Assembly (NCBI GenBank): GCA_034434915.1
Contig: DAOTYE010000003.1
Span: 1 to 33,864, forward strand
Direction: 5' to 3'
DNA length: 33,864 bases
DNA from: DAOTYE01 sp034434915
GTDB lineage: Bacteria > Chloroflexota > Dehalococcoidia > Dehalococcoidales > RBG-16-60-22
Shown here: positions 22,749 to 29,740 of the stretch, one piece after another
How the letters are laid out: the number at the start of each line of letters is the position of its first letter
Numbering within the stretch: the stretch's first letter is position 1
The notes under the pieces: model-generated
The model's input: only the letters and a program-made list of their open reading frames with translations
What the model was told of the DNA's origin: nothing
Databases searched by the model: none
Translations under genes and position numbers: made by a program

Positions 22749-24017
22749 TCACCGGTCCTCCAGCATTTCAAAGAACTGCTCCAGCTTGTTTCTGATTTCC
22801 TCTTCCGAGTTTACGGTGGGGTCCATGATGTCACAGTCTAAAGTCAACATGGGCACATCAATTTCACTCAGCACTTCCTTGACCACCCTGATGGTAGCGC
22901 AGGTGTGGCGACAGCCCATGAATGCCCAGTAAATGGCTCCGTCAATCTTGTATTGTTCCGCACCATCAGCGATGTCCTGTAATGCCTGCTGGCTGAGCGG
23001 TCCGTACATGCTCCTTCTTTCCGGAATCAGGAAGGACTTCTTGGCTACGCTCTCCAGCGGTCTGTCCGGGTCAAGCTTCCCCTCCGACCAGCGAGTGAAA
23101 AATGGTTCTACCACGCTGACGGCGCCCAGCTCGGCAAATAGCGTACCCAGATAGCCTATCAGGTGCAACGGTGGAAGAAATAGCGTCATCAGCCGGAAGC
23201 GTTCCGGAGACACGGCGCCCCTGCCGTGCTTTACCATGTCCTTCAGTTCATCCCGCAAGACTGTCAGATACTGGATAGCCTCAGGCTGTCCCGGGAAGAG
23301 GTAATCAGCGGATATCAGTTCCAGGTAGCCCAGTATGGACATTGGGGAGGGGATTGCTTTGCGCAGTTCGCAGATTTCACGGTAAAGCTCAATTTCCTGG
23401 TCCGTGCGGGTGATTATTTCTGATAGCTTCTTCCAGTCCATCTTCCTGCCGGACTTTTCTTCAAGAAAATGCACCATGTCTTTGAGTTCATCAACGAGAT
23501 AATTCATTTCACCTGCTGAGCCCTGGAAGGGGTTATCCAGAAAGAAGCCCGGGGAGTGGTTGAGCTCCATGATGAGCTCCCCGGACTTGGCGGTATTATC
23601 GCAGATGAGATTGGACCAGAGGATAATGTCAGGACGGGGAATGGCGTTCAAGCCAAAGATTCCCGCCACGCCGCGGTGTGGCGAGCAGATTTCTGGAGCC
23701 AGCCCCAACTCTGCGCCTTTAATAAGAAGTTCCGTCTGCTCCCGCAGGAACAGGGCGATGAGCCAGGTAGTCGTTTCCGTATGCAGGGGCACAATGTCCA
23801 TGGCATAAAGTATTTCAGTGGGGAAAAAGACGGTATGGGCGGCAACAAGTTTACCTTCTTCATGTGCGTTTCTGACGCGGGTGTAATATTCCGCCAGCAT
23901 TTGATAGTACAGGGTCTGGCTCTGGCGCGCGCCGGGGCGAGCGCGGTTCATTCGCGCCATCAGCGTATACGACCGGATGAGGGAATCTATCTTGTTTCTC
24001 TCTCCCGTAATGGTCAT
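22749..24017 (-). CDS. 2-hydroxyacyl-CoA dehydratase family subunit (HgdB/FldB-like)
   Basis: A 422-residue protein of the HGD-D family, which covers 2-hydroxyacyl-CoA dehydratase and class I benzoyl-CoA reductase subunits holding a [4Fe-4S] cluster. Family landmarks are FFPTEILYAMDIVPLHTET (64-82), EICSPHRG with Cys111, SNLICDN with Cys139, and the C-terminal AFMGCRHTC (Cys369, Cys373) and LTLDCDI (Cys395). The middle is a helical segment with LRKAIPSPMS. These enzymes need one-electron activation by an ATPase (HgdC/BcrAD-like), which is not in the window. ATG 24017 overlaps the previous stop by 4 bp (ATGA). A substrate cannot be assigned; see the findings. Confidence 0.85.
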   Translation of the reverse strand: MTITGERNKIDSLIRSYTLMARMNRARPGARQSQTLYYQMLAEYYTRVRNAHEEGKLVAAHTVFFPTEILYAMDIVPLHTETTTWLIALFLREQTELLIKGAELGLAPEICSPHRGVAGIFGLNAIPRPDIILWSNLICDNTAKSGELIMELNHSPGFFLDNPFQGSAGEMNYLVDELKDMVHFLEEKSGRKMDWKKLSEIITRTDQEIELYREICELRKAIPSPMSILGYLELISADYLFPGQPEAIQYLTVLRDELKDMVKHGRGAVSPERFRLMTLFLPPLHLIGYLGTLFAELGAVSVVEPFFTRWSEGKLDPDRPLESVAKKSFLIPERRSMYGPLSQQALQDIADGAEQYKIDGAIYWAFMGCRHTCATIRVVKEVLSEIDVPMLTLDCDIMDPTVNSEEEIRNKLEQFFEMLEDR

Positions 24018-25165
24018 TTCTTCCTCGCCTCAAGCATTTCCAGGAAAGCCTGGACCCTGGTGCGGATTTGCCCGGAGCCAGAGGTGCCGTACTCCACGTC
24101 CAGCGCTAATGTTGGTATACCTATTTCTTTCAGTTTTGCCGTGATTAAGGGTAAATCATGGGCATAGGGCACGCAGTAGCGGATAGTTTGACTGATGACA
24201 CCGTCCACTCTAAAGTCACGTGCCAATTGCATGATGCGGTTGAACCGCTCATCTGAAGGAACCATCCGGGCGCAGGGGAAATTGCTGAGATAGCGCCGTG
24301 AGATAGCTTCCAGCGGTGAGCGGCCATCCAGCACTACCGGGTCAGACCAGTAGCGGGTGGAGGTGCAGAGCTCATCCGTGACCACCAGCCCTCCCAGCTC
24401 TTCAATGGACCTGAGGAACTCAGGGTTGTTCATGACACTGCCGGTGACCATCAGCCGCGCCCGGCTGGTGTGTGTGACGTCGGAAATCGCCAGCTCGTCC
24501 AGCAACTGGCGCAGGTATTGGTTGAATAGCTCCTTTGGCATGCGGAAGCTGGCATTGAGGACTTCCATCGTCTCAGCGCCGGTGATTGGCGGGCGGTCAA
24601 GCCGGCGTAGCTGATACAGTTTTTGCAGCAGTTCTCTGGATTCATTGAATACGGTGATTGATTTGAACAGTGCCTCATCAGTTATCACGGTGTTAAGGTG
24701 TTCTTCAAGAAGCAGTTTAAGCTGTGAGACCTGCTCATAATAGAGGGACTGCGCCCGCTCGGTACATTTGCGGGGGACAGTCAAGATATGATGGAAAGGA
24801 GTCTTAATGTAGTGCCGCCAGAGGTCAAATAGGCGGCGGGCGCCATCACAGGTGGACCCGGCAATCACGCCGTCCAGATAATCATACTCACCCCTCAAAC
24901 CCATCTGCAGACAGCTTCGGGAGAAGGAACAGTTATTGATGTAGAGATAGGCATTGCCGTCTTCAAGCTCCGTCTCCTGTGAGTAGCCGGTGATGCGTAC
25001 CGGGAGCGCTCCGGCGGCGTGGATGATTTCCTCAGGCACATAAGTGCAGAGCCAGCCAAAAACCTTTTTCCCCTTTTGCTTTAGCTCCAGAATCTCGCGG
25101 GTTTTGGGGAAGGTCTGGTTTACCTCACGAAAGCGCTCAAGAGTCGGTAACCTAGTATTTTTCAT
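24014..25165 (-). CDS. 2-hydroxyacyl-CoA dehydratase family subunit (HgdA/FldC-like)
   Basis: A 383-residue partner of the next gene, also of the HGD-D family. FGWLCTYVPEEIIHAAGALP (36-55) is the family entry motif; candidate cluster cysteines are Cys40, Cys79, Cys85, Cys106 and Cys331, in NNCSFSRSC, GSTCDGARR and QTIRYCVPY. Both subunits are present and full-length, so a functional heterodimer is likely. ATG 25165 is the first start of the eleven-gene operon, about 57 bp downstream of a strong promoter; GGAG touches the ATG directly, which is poor spacing. Dehalococcoidia and other anaerobes often carry such pairs for fermentation or aromatic-acid reduction, but here they share a transcript with fatty-acid genes. 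Confidence 0.85.
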   Translation of the reverse strand: MKNTRLPTLERFREVNQTFPKTREILELKQKGKKVFGWLCTYVPEEIIHAAGALPVRITGYSQETELEDGNAYLYINNCSFSRSCLQMGLRGEYDYLDGVIAGSTCDGARRLFDLWRHYIKTPFHHILTVPRKCTERAQSLYYEQVSQLKLLLEEHLNTVITDEALFKSITVFNESRELLQKLYQLRRLDRPPITGAETMEVLNASFRMPKELFNQYLRQLLDELAISDVTHTSRARLMVTGSVMNNPEFLRSIEELGGLVVTDELCTSTRYWSDPVVLDGRSPLEAISRRYLSNFPCARMVPSDERFNRIMQLARDFRVDGVISQTIRYCVPYAHDLPLITAKLKEIGIPTLALDVEYGTSGSGQIRTRVQAFLEMLEARKK

Positions 25166-25228
25166 CTCCGCGCAACCCGGATAATACTGGGATACCTTGC
25201 TTTTCTAGGTAGTTTCTATGATGACTTT

Positions 25229-25257
25229 AATATATAGAATAAGTCAGCAGTTGTCAA
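25229..25257 (-). promoter_or_regulatory. Strong predicted promoter of the dehydratase-fatty acid operon
   Basis: Minus strand: TTGACA (25252-25257), exactly 17 bp, then TATATT (25229-25234), so 11 of 12 consensus positions match. The leader is about 57 nt. As gaps in the eleven genes downstream never exceed 28 bp, this may drive the whole 9.8 kb. Confidence 0.8.
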
Positions 25258-25390
25258 GTCAAATAAGCTCAGGTTTCTTCAATCATTCATTGCCCAACTG
25301 CTCCGCTTTTCTCTTGTCAACCTCTCTATCCTGTAATATCATGTTGGTGGCTTTCATTTAGCAAAAGGTGCGTCTATGCTTATGCCCTGT

Positions 25391-25430
25391 CCTCAGACTC
25401 TTCGGTCGCTGTGCTTCTTCAGAATGACAG
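25391..25430. repeat. Possible dispersed intergenic repeat
   Basis: The stretch running from CCTCAGACTCTTCGGTCGCT to a closing TCAGAATGACAG looks like the short 'TCTTCG...CAGAATGACA' repeats I recall from intergenic spaces of many bacterial draft genomes, including Chloroflexi. No second copy occurs in this window, so the call rests on recognition only. Confidence 0.4.
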
Positions 25431-25473
25431 TTGGGAGGGAAGAAAAGACCGTAACTTATGCCTATAGACCATA

Positions 25474-25502
25474 TAGACATTGTCAGAATAAACCATTATA
25501 AT
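25474..25502 (+). promoter_or_regulatory. Predicted promoter of the acetyl-CoA synthetase-like gene
   Basis: TAGACA (25474-25479), 17-bp spacer, perfect TATAAT (25497-25502). The leader is about 70 nt and ends with a strong AAAGGAGGT. Confidence 0.75.
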
Positions 25503-25577
25503 TGGGAAAAATTAACAGGTTCTGAATGGTAGCAAAGGTGGTGACCTGGCTATTTTTTTGCCTTAAAGGAGGTCATC

Positions 25578-27512
25578 TTGATAACTAAACTGCCGGAAAA
25601 AGCGCAACGCTTCTACCAGCACGCATATGACGATTATGAAGGCTTCTGGGAAAAAGCCGCCCTTGATGCCAGCAAGGACATTCACTGGTTCAAGAGATGG
25701 GACAAAGTCTTTGACTGGCAGTATCCCACCTTCAAATGGTACTCCGGTGGAAGGACCAATATCAGCTATAGCTGTCTTGACCATAAAATCAGCCAGGGAA
25801 AGGGAGATAAGGTCGCTTTTATCGCTGAGAACGGAGACACCGGCGAAAAACGGTCAGTAACTTACCGGGAGCTCCTTAGCCTGGTGGAGCGGTGCGCCGC
25901 CGCTTTGCGCGGCATAGGGGTGCAGAAAGGCGACCGTGTGGCGCTCTACATGCCCATGAGTATTGAAGCCGCCGTCGTCATGCTCGCCTGCGCCCGCATT
26001 GGCGCTGTCCACATGTGCATCTTCGCCGGGTTCTCCTCGCTGGCAATCGCTGACCGTCTGGAGCTCAGCGGGACTAAATTCGTCATTGCGGCGGCGCGGG
26101 GAAGCCGGCGGGGGAAACCGATTCTCCTCAAGGAGATGATTGATGAGGCTCTTCATGCTCTCCCTAAAAAAGACCAGATTAAGACTGTCGTCGTACTGAG
26201 CCGCAAAGGCGATGAAGGCGTGCCCATGAAGTCGGGCAGGGACATATCCTGGGAAGAGTTCCTGGCTAAAGGCGAGGGGCAGAGCTCCGATTACGTCATC
26301 ATGGAGTCCAATGAGCCTCTCTTTGTCATCCCCACTTCAGGGACTACTGCCAAACCCAAGCTGACTGTCCAGAACCACGGCGGCTATCAGGTCTATATCT
26401 ACTCCATGGGGAAATGGATTTACGGTCTGGATGCTGATGACATGTGGTTCTGCACCTCAGACATCGGCTGGATTGTGGGGCACAGTTATAACATCTACGC
26501 CCCTCTTTTGGTGGGTTGTACCTCAATCCTCTTCAGCGGAACGCCTGATTACCCACGCCCTGATATGTGGTGGGACATCGTTGAGAGGCATAAAGTCACC
26601 GCTATCTGGACTTCTCCCACCGGCGTGAGGGGTCTGATGAAGTTGGGACTGGAGGAGGCAAGGAAACATGACCTGAGTTCAGTAAAAAGAGTATTCTGCG
26701 CAGGTGAAGTGTTGAACCCGGCGGCATGGGACTGGCTCCAGAACAGGGTCTTCGCAGGAAGAATCCCGGTCATTGACCACATGTGGCAGACGGAGACATC
26801 AGGACCAATCATTGCCAATCCATACGGGCTGGGCATGGCGCCCATCAAGCCCGGCTCCTCAACCTATCCCGTGCCCGGTGTGATTGCGGACATTGTCAGT
26901 GAGAAAGACGGGCATTCGCTCGGCAAAGGGGAAAAAGGCGTCTTTGTTATCAGGAAGCCGTTCCCGGGGCTGACGGCAAGCCTCTGGGGCGACCCTCAAC
27001 GCTACCGCAATGATTACTGGGAAAAGACGCCTGCCACAAAAGGTATCTACTATGCTGGCGATGCCGCCTACCGCGATGAAGATGGCTATTACTGGTTTCT
27101 GGGCAGAGCCGATGAGGTCATCAAGATTGCCGCCCACCGCATCGGCACCATTGAGGTGGAGAATGCGCTTATTTCCCATCCCGCTGTAGCGGAGGTGGCG
27201 GTGACCGGTGTTCCGGATGAACTCCGGGGAGAGGTGGCGAGCGCCTTCGTGGTGCTGGCAAAGGGACACAGCCCCAGCGAGGAGCTCAAGAAAGAGCTTA
27301 TCAGTCATGTGAGAAAGACCATTGGCGCCATCATCGTCATGAAGGACATTGAGTTTGTGAACATGTTGCCCAAGACGCGTAGCGGCAAGCTGATGCGGCG
27401 TGTGCTCAAAGCCCTTCTCACCGGAAAAGAACTGGGCGACCTCTCAACAATAGAAGAAGAGGCGTCCGTGGCGGAGATAGAAGAGGTAGTCCAGAAGCTT
27501 AAGCGGCTGTAG
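25578..27512 (+). CDS. Acetyl-CoA synthetase-like AMP-forming ligase
   Basis: A 644-residue member of the acyl-adenylate family, joining a short acid to CoA with ATP. Landmarks are TSDIGWIVGHSYNIYAPLL, MWQTETSGPIIANPYG (the Trp before QTET matches the residue that limits the acetate pocket in Acs), YYAGDAAYRDEDGYYWFLGR-type block and a C-terminal PKTRSGKLMRR with Lys604 in the place of the acetylatable catalytic lysine. The phosphate loop is unusual: TSGTTAKPKL (253-262) where TSG(S/T)TGKPKG is expected. The start is TTG 25578, well supported by AAAGGAGGT 4 nt upstream. It has its own promoter and is divergent from the dehydratase operon, so it might supply CoA esters to that operon. Propionate or another short acid cannot be excluded. 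Confidence 0.85.
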   Translation: MITKLPEKAQRFYQHAYDDYEGFWEKAALDASKDIHWFKRWDKVFDWQYPTFKWYSGGRTNISYSCLDHKISQGKGDKVAFIAENGDTGEKRSVTYRELLSLVERCAAALRGIGVQKGDRVALYMPMSIEAAVVMLACARIGAVHMCIFAGFSSLAIADRLELSGTKFVIAAARGSRRGKPILLKEMIDEALHALPKKDQIKTVVVLSRKGDEGVPMKSGRDISWEEFLAKGEGQSSDYVIMESNEPLFVIPTSGTTAKPKLTVQNHGGYQVYIYSMGKWIYGLDADDMWFCTSDIGWIVGHSYNIYAPLLVGCTSILFSGTPDYPRPDMWWDIVERHKVTAIWTSPTGVRGLMKLGLEEARKHDLSSVKRVFCAGEVLNPAAWDWLQNRVFAGRIPVIDHMWQTETSGPIIANPYGLGMAPIKPGSSTYPVPGVIADIVSEKDGHSLGKGEKGVFVIRKPFPGLTASLWGDPQRYRNDYWEKTPATKGIYYAGDAAYRDEDGYYWFLGRADEVIKIAAHRIGTIEVENALISHPAVAEVAVTGVPDELRGEVASAFVVLAKGHSPSEELKKELISHVRKTIGAIIVMKDIEFVNMLPKTRSGKLMRRVLKALLTGKELGDLSTIEEEASVAEIEEVVQKLKRL

Positions 27513-27570
27513 CTTCACTGTGCTCGTGTGCCGGTCAGCCTGAATCAAATGGTCTGGGAAAGATTTGGCG

Positions 27571-28215
27571 ATGTCTTTTTTTGACCAGTACGCTCAACAC
27601 TATGACGCCTGGTATGAAAAAGAGCCTGGGAAAACTATTTTCCAGGATGAGGTGGAATGCCTGCGCCCTTTCGTAACCGGCGGAAATGGAGTACGTCTTG
27701 AGGTGGGTGTTGGCACGGGGCGCTTTGCGCAGGCGCTGAGCATAGATTACGGGATTGACCCGTCAGCCGCCATGCTCAGTTTTGCCAGAGACAGGGGCAT
27801 CAAGGTATGTCAGGCTGTGGGGGAGGAGCTCCCCTTCTGTGGCGGTGCGTTTGGTGGAGTGCTCATTGTTTGCACCCTCTGTGTTCTCAGCGACCCGGCG
27901 AAAGTCCTGCGCGAGGTCAGGCGAGTTCTGCAGGCTGAAGGTTTACTGACAATTGGTGAAGTGCCCGCAGGAAGCCCCTGGGCTGATTTCTATTCCCGCC
28001 GAGGGCAGAAGAATCATCCTGTTTACAGAGGATTCACTTTTTATACCAGAAAACAGGTAGAGAATCTGCTGGCGCAAGCCGGTTTTGAGGTGCTTTCATA
28101 TCGCTCGGCGCTTTTCCAGCCTCCGGAGCTAGTGCACTATAAGCATGAGACCCCGCTAAATGGCTATTTGCCGCAGGCAAGCTTCATCGCCATAAAAAGT
28201 CGGCGCAGAGAGTAA
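27571..28215 (+). CDS. Class I SAM-dependent methyltransferase
   Basis: A 214-residue protein with the UbiE/Methyltransf_11 layout. Motif I is LEVGVGTGRFAQAL (about 43-56), followed by GIDPSAAMLSFARDRGI, the acidic-loop equivalent GEELPFCGGAFGGVLIVCTL and a C-terminal FYTRKQVENLLAQAGFEV. The front DQYAQHYDAWYEKEPG is characteristic. ATG 27571 is chosen; a TTG two codons earlier is also in frame. It begins 58 bp after the acyl-CoA synthetase gene on the same strand, so read-through is possible. Its substrate is unknown. It converges with the FmdB-like gene, 16 bp apart. Confidence 0.85.
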   Translation: MSFFDQYAQHYDAWYEKEPGKTIFQDEVECLRPFVTGGNGVRLEVGVGTGRFAQALSIDYGIDPSAAMLSFARDRGIKVCQAVGEELPFCGGAFGGVLIVCTLCVLSDPAKVLREVRRVLQAEGLLTIGEVPAGSPWADFYSRRGQKNHPVYRGFTFYTRKQVENLLAQAGFEVLSYRSALFQPPELVHYKHETPLNGYLPQASFIAIKSRRRE

Positions 28216-28231
28216 GGTGGAAAGCTTTTCT

Positions 28232-28489
28232 TTACTCTTTTTCTGATTTTTTCTCGCCAGTTGGCACCGCAGGCTTACCGCTGTCTTTTTTCTCTTCTGA
28301 CGGTGCCTTTTCCTTGCGATAGTCGGTCACATAAAAGCCGGAACCTTTGAAAATAATTGGCACCGGCACGAAGACCCGCCGGGAGCGGCTTTTGCATTCC
28401 GGGCACTCCGCCATCATGCCGGCGTCAAAACCCTGCCTTAACTCAAACCGGCAGGCACATTTCTCACATTCGTATTCGTACAAGGGCAT
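28232..28489 (-). CDS. FmdB-type zinc ribbon protein
   Basis: An 85-residue protein. The N-terminus MPLYEYECEKCACRFELRQ and ECPECKSRSRRV supply Cys-x2-Cys pairs about 21 residues apart, as in the FmdB/CxxC_CxxC_SSSS family; FKGSGFYVTDYRK is the usual following block. A low-complexity, lysine- and glutamate-rich tail (residues 60-85) ends the protein. FmdB proteins are proposed regulatory or RNA/DNA-binding small proteins without firm function. It is the fourth gene of the minus-strand heat-shock regulator operon, 37 bp after the 55-residue zinc ribbon gene. Confidence 0.85.
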   Translation of the reverse strand: MPLYEYECEKCACRFELRQGFDAGMMAECPECKSRSRRVFVPVPIIFKGSGFYVTDYRKEKAPSEEKKDSGKPAVPTGEKKSEKE

Positions 28490-28526
28490 AGGAATAATCC
28501 TCCTTGTGTCACCTTAGAATATGCGG

Positions 28527-28694
28527 TTATGAGACGCCGCGCGCCTCGTATTTCCAGCTCACGCTGTCCTTCGTCCATAGTAGCTTGCCGCACCGCTGAC
28601 AGATAATTTTTAACCTGCTGTTCACCGTCTCCTCGCGCGGGCGGACAAGCCGGTGACAAGCCGGGCAATAGATTTTTTTAACGCATATCTTCAT
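28527..28694 (-). CDS. Small zinc ribbon protein, 55 residues
   Basis: A 55-codon gene starting at ATG 28692-28694. The protein has KIYCPACHRLVRPREE and, 18 residues later, IICQRCGKLLWTKDS, thus two Cys-x2-Cys knuckles (Cys10, Cys13, Cys32, Cys35) typical of a zinc ribbon. It overlaps the end of the preceding zinc ribbon gene by 17 bp, which implies coupled translation, and precedes fmdB-like by 37 bp. A longer frame on the same strand (28438-28668) overlaps it but is rejected, as it lacks the metal motif. Family is unknown to me; nucleic-acid or protein binding is inferred from the fold only. Confidence 0.75.
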   Translation of the reverse strand: MKICVKKIYCPACHRLVRPREETVNSRLKIICQRCGKLLWTKDSVSWKYEARGVS

Positions 28695-28872
28695 CTATAC
28701 TTCCTTTCTCTGAATGTGCCATTTTTATGGCGGGCTGGCTTTTTACTTCTACCACGCGTCTGAGAGGACTCAGCTTGCCGCACTGTAGGCATTGCTCATA
28801 CCAGTCATTATATTCATCGCGGCTGATGAATATATCACCCCCACAGCGGTTGCACGCTTTCAATTTCCACAT
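28678..28872 (-). CDS. Small zinc ribbon protein, 64 residues
   Basis: A 64-residue protein with LKACNRCGGDIFISRDEYND and, after it, WYEQCLQCGKLSPLRRV, giving Cys-x2-Cys pairs at about 8/11 and 29/32. The C-terminal 20 residues are charged. It starts with ATG 28872 whose A is the last base of the HspR-like stop (TAATG), so translation is coupled to the regulator. It looks like a degenerate relative of the 55-residue protein that follows: two zinc ribbons in tandem, possibly a duplication. Function unknown. Confidence 0.75.
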   Translation of the reverse strand: MWKLKACNRCGGDIFISRDEYNDWYEQCLQCGKLSPLRRVVEVKSQPAIKMAHSEKGSIDEDMR

Positions 28873-29231
28873 TATAGCTTACCCCCCTTCCTTTTGCCAG
28901 TTCCGAGCAAGTCAAGAATTTCACCGACCAGGTTTTCCACCTTCCGCTCAGTTTCTTTATCGCTACTCGCTGAACACAGGTCCTTTTTGACTGCCAGGAG
29001 TTTAGCTCTCAGCTTCAACGCCATTTCCACTCCTGCCAGGTTAAGACCCTCGTTCACGAGGTGTTTAATCATCTTGAGCCGGGCAATATCTTCATCAGAG
29101 TACATTCTGAGCATTTTCCGGCGCGCCGGAGTGAGCAGACCAGCGCGCTCATATTTACGCAGAGTCTGCGGATGCAGTCCGGTGAGCATTGATGCCACCT
29201 GCATGACATAAACTCCAGATCTATGGCTCAT
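28872..29231 (-). CDS. hspR: HspR-like MerR family heat-shock regulator
   Basis: A 119-residue MerR-type regulator. The DNA-binding part reads VYVMQVASMLTGLHPQTLRK then YERAGLLTPARRKMLRMYSD, and is followed by EDIARLKMIKHLVNEGLNLA. This closely matches actinobacterial HspR (HPQTLR.Y.R.GL..P, EG.NLAG), which represses chaperone genes and releases DNA during heat stress. The C-terminal 50 residues form a charged helix. ATG 29231 lies about 48 nt downstream of a fully consensus promoter. It is the first gene of a unit with three zinc ribbon proteins, and is divergent from a second HspR-like gene and hsp20. Confidence 0.85.
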   Translation of the reverse strand: MSHRSGVYVMQVASMLTGLHPQTLRKYERAGLLTPARRKMLRMYSDEDIARLKMIKHLVNEGLNLAGVEMALKLRAKLLAVKKDLCSASSDKETERKVENLVGEILDLLGTGKRKGGKL

Positions 29232-29285
29232 ACTTTATCACTCTTCCAGTTTATGTCTGATGAAGCCCAGTTTGATACATTGAGT

Positions 29286-29314
29286 ATTATATCATTTAAT
29301 ATAAGCCATGTCAA
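29286..29314 (-). promoter_or_regulatory. Consensus sigma70 promoter of the hspR-zinc ribbon operon
   Basis: Minus strand: TTGACA (29309-29314), 17-bp spacer, TATAAT (29286-29291); all twelve bases match the consensus. Immediately upstream of the -35 is AGATA (29315-29319 complement), the same pattern as in the divergent promoter, so one regulator may act on both. Such a strong core promoter is expected for a gene held by repression. Confidence 0.85.
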
Positions 29315-29361
29315 TATCTATTGCAAGTAATTAATCTTTCATAAAAAATTAGATAGATATC

Positions 29362-29390
29362 TTGACAAAAATAGTTAGCATCATTATAAT
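29362..29390 (+). promoter_or_regulatory. Consensus sigma70 promoter of the second hspR-like gene and hsp20
   Basis: Plus strand: TTGACA (29362-29367), 17-bp spacer, TATAAT (29385-29390); all twelve bases match. AGATATC (29355-29361) precedes the -35 box. The predicted start is about 18 nt upstream of the ATG at 29415, with AGGA between. Confidence 0.85.
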
Positions 29391-29414
29391 ATAAAGTGAA
29401 ACCAGGAAGTGAAA

Positions 29415-29699
29415 ATGTCAGCAAGAAGGAAAGAGCGCCAGGCTCGTCAACCGGAAGAGATGATGGTTGCTAAGTACACTATGGCGGTTGCCTGTCATCT
29501 CACCGGAGTAGAGGCGCACCGCATCAGGAGGTTTGAGAAAGCTTTTTTACTCAAGCCAGAGCGAACTCAAACTGGACAGCGGCTTTTCTGCGATGCTGAT
29601 ATTGAGCTGATTAAGGAAATTGCCAAACTGGAAGATGAAGGAGTTAACCTTTCAGGCATAAAAGTCATTCTGGCGATGCGCCGCGGAGAGCGGAAGTAG
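29415..29699 (+). CDS. Second HspR/MerR-like regulator, 94 residues
   Basis: A 94-residue MerR-fold protein. After a basic, polar lead of 18 residues comes AKYTMAVACHLTGVEAHRIR then RFEKAFLLKPERTQTGQRLF, followed by DIELIKEIAKLEDEGVNLSG. The ending EDEGVNLSGIKVIL is the HspR pattern, but the usual HPQTLR is replaced with EAHRIRRFE, so DNA specificity may differ. It lacks the long C-terminal helix of its divergent paralogue. ATG 29415 is chosen, with AGGA upstream; a GTG lies two codons earlier. Hsp20 starts 41 bp after its stop, so it probably controls its own transcript with hsp20. Confidence 0.8.
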   Translation: MSARRKERQARQPEEMMVAKYTMAVACHLTGVEAHRIRRFEKAFLLKPERTQTGQRLFCDADIELIKEIAKLEDEGVNLSGIKVILAMRRGERK

Positions 29700-29740
29700 G
29701 ATACGCTGGGGGAGCGCTACAGAAAAAGGAGGTGGATTGT

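Larger units (their letters stand above)
25166..25577. other. Divergent intergenic region between the dehydratase operon and the acyl-CoA synthetase gene
   Basis: A 412-bp gap with a promoter for each flanking transcription unit (25229-25257 minus, 25474-25502 plus) and a possible dispersed repeat between them. I find no open frame with a ribosome site. The stretch 25258-25390 is AT-rich without recognisable structure. Confidence 0.6.

Noticed and set aside
28438..28668. A 76-codon minus-strand frame overlapping fmdB-like and the 55-residue gene.
   Set aside because: The 55-codon frame in the same place has two Cys-x2-Cys pairs and couples to its neighbour; the longer frame has neither motif nor ribosome site.
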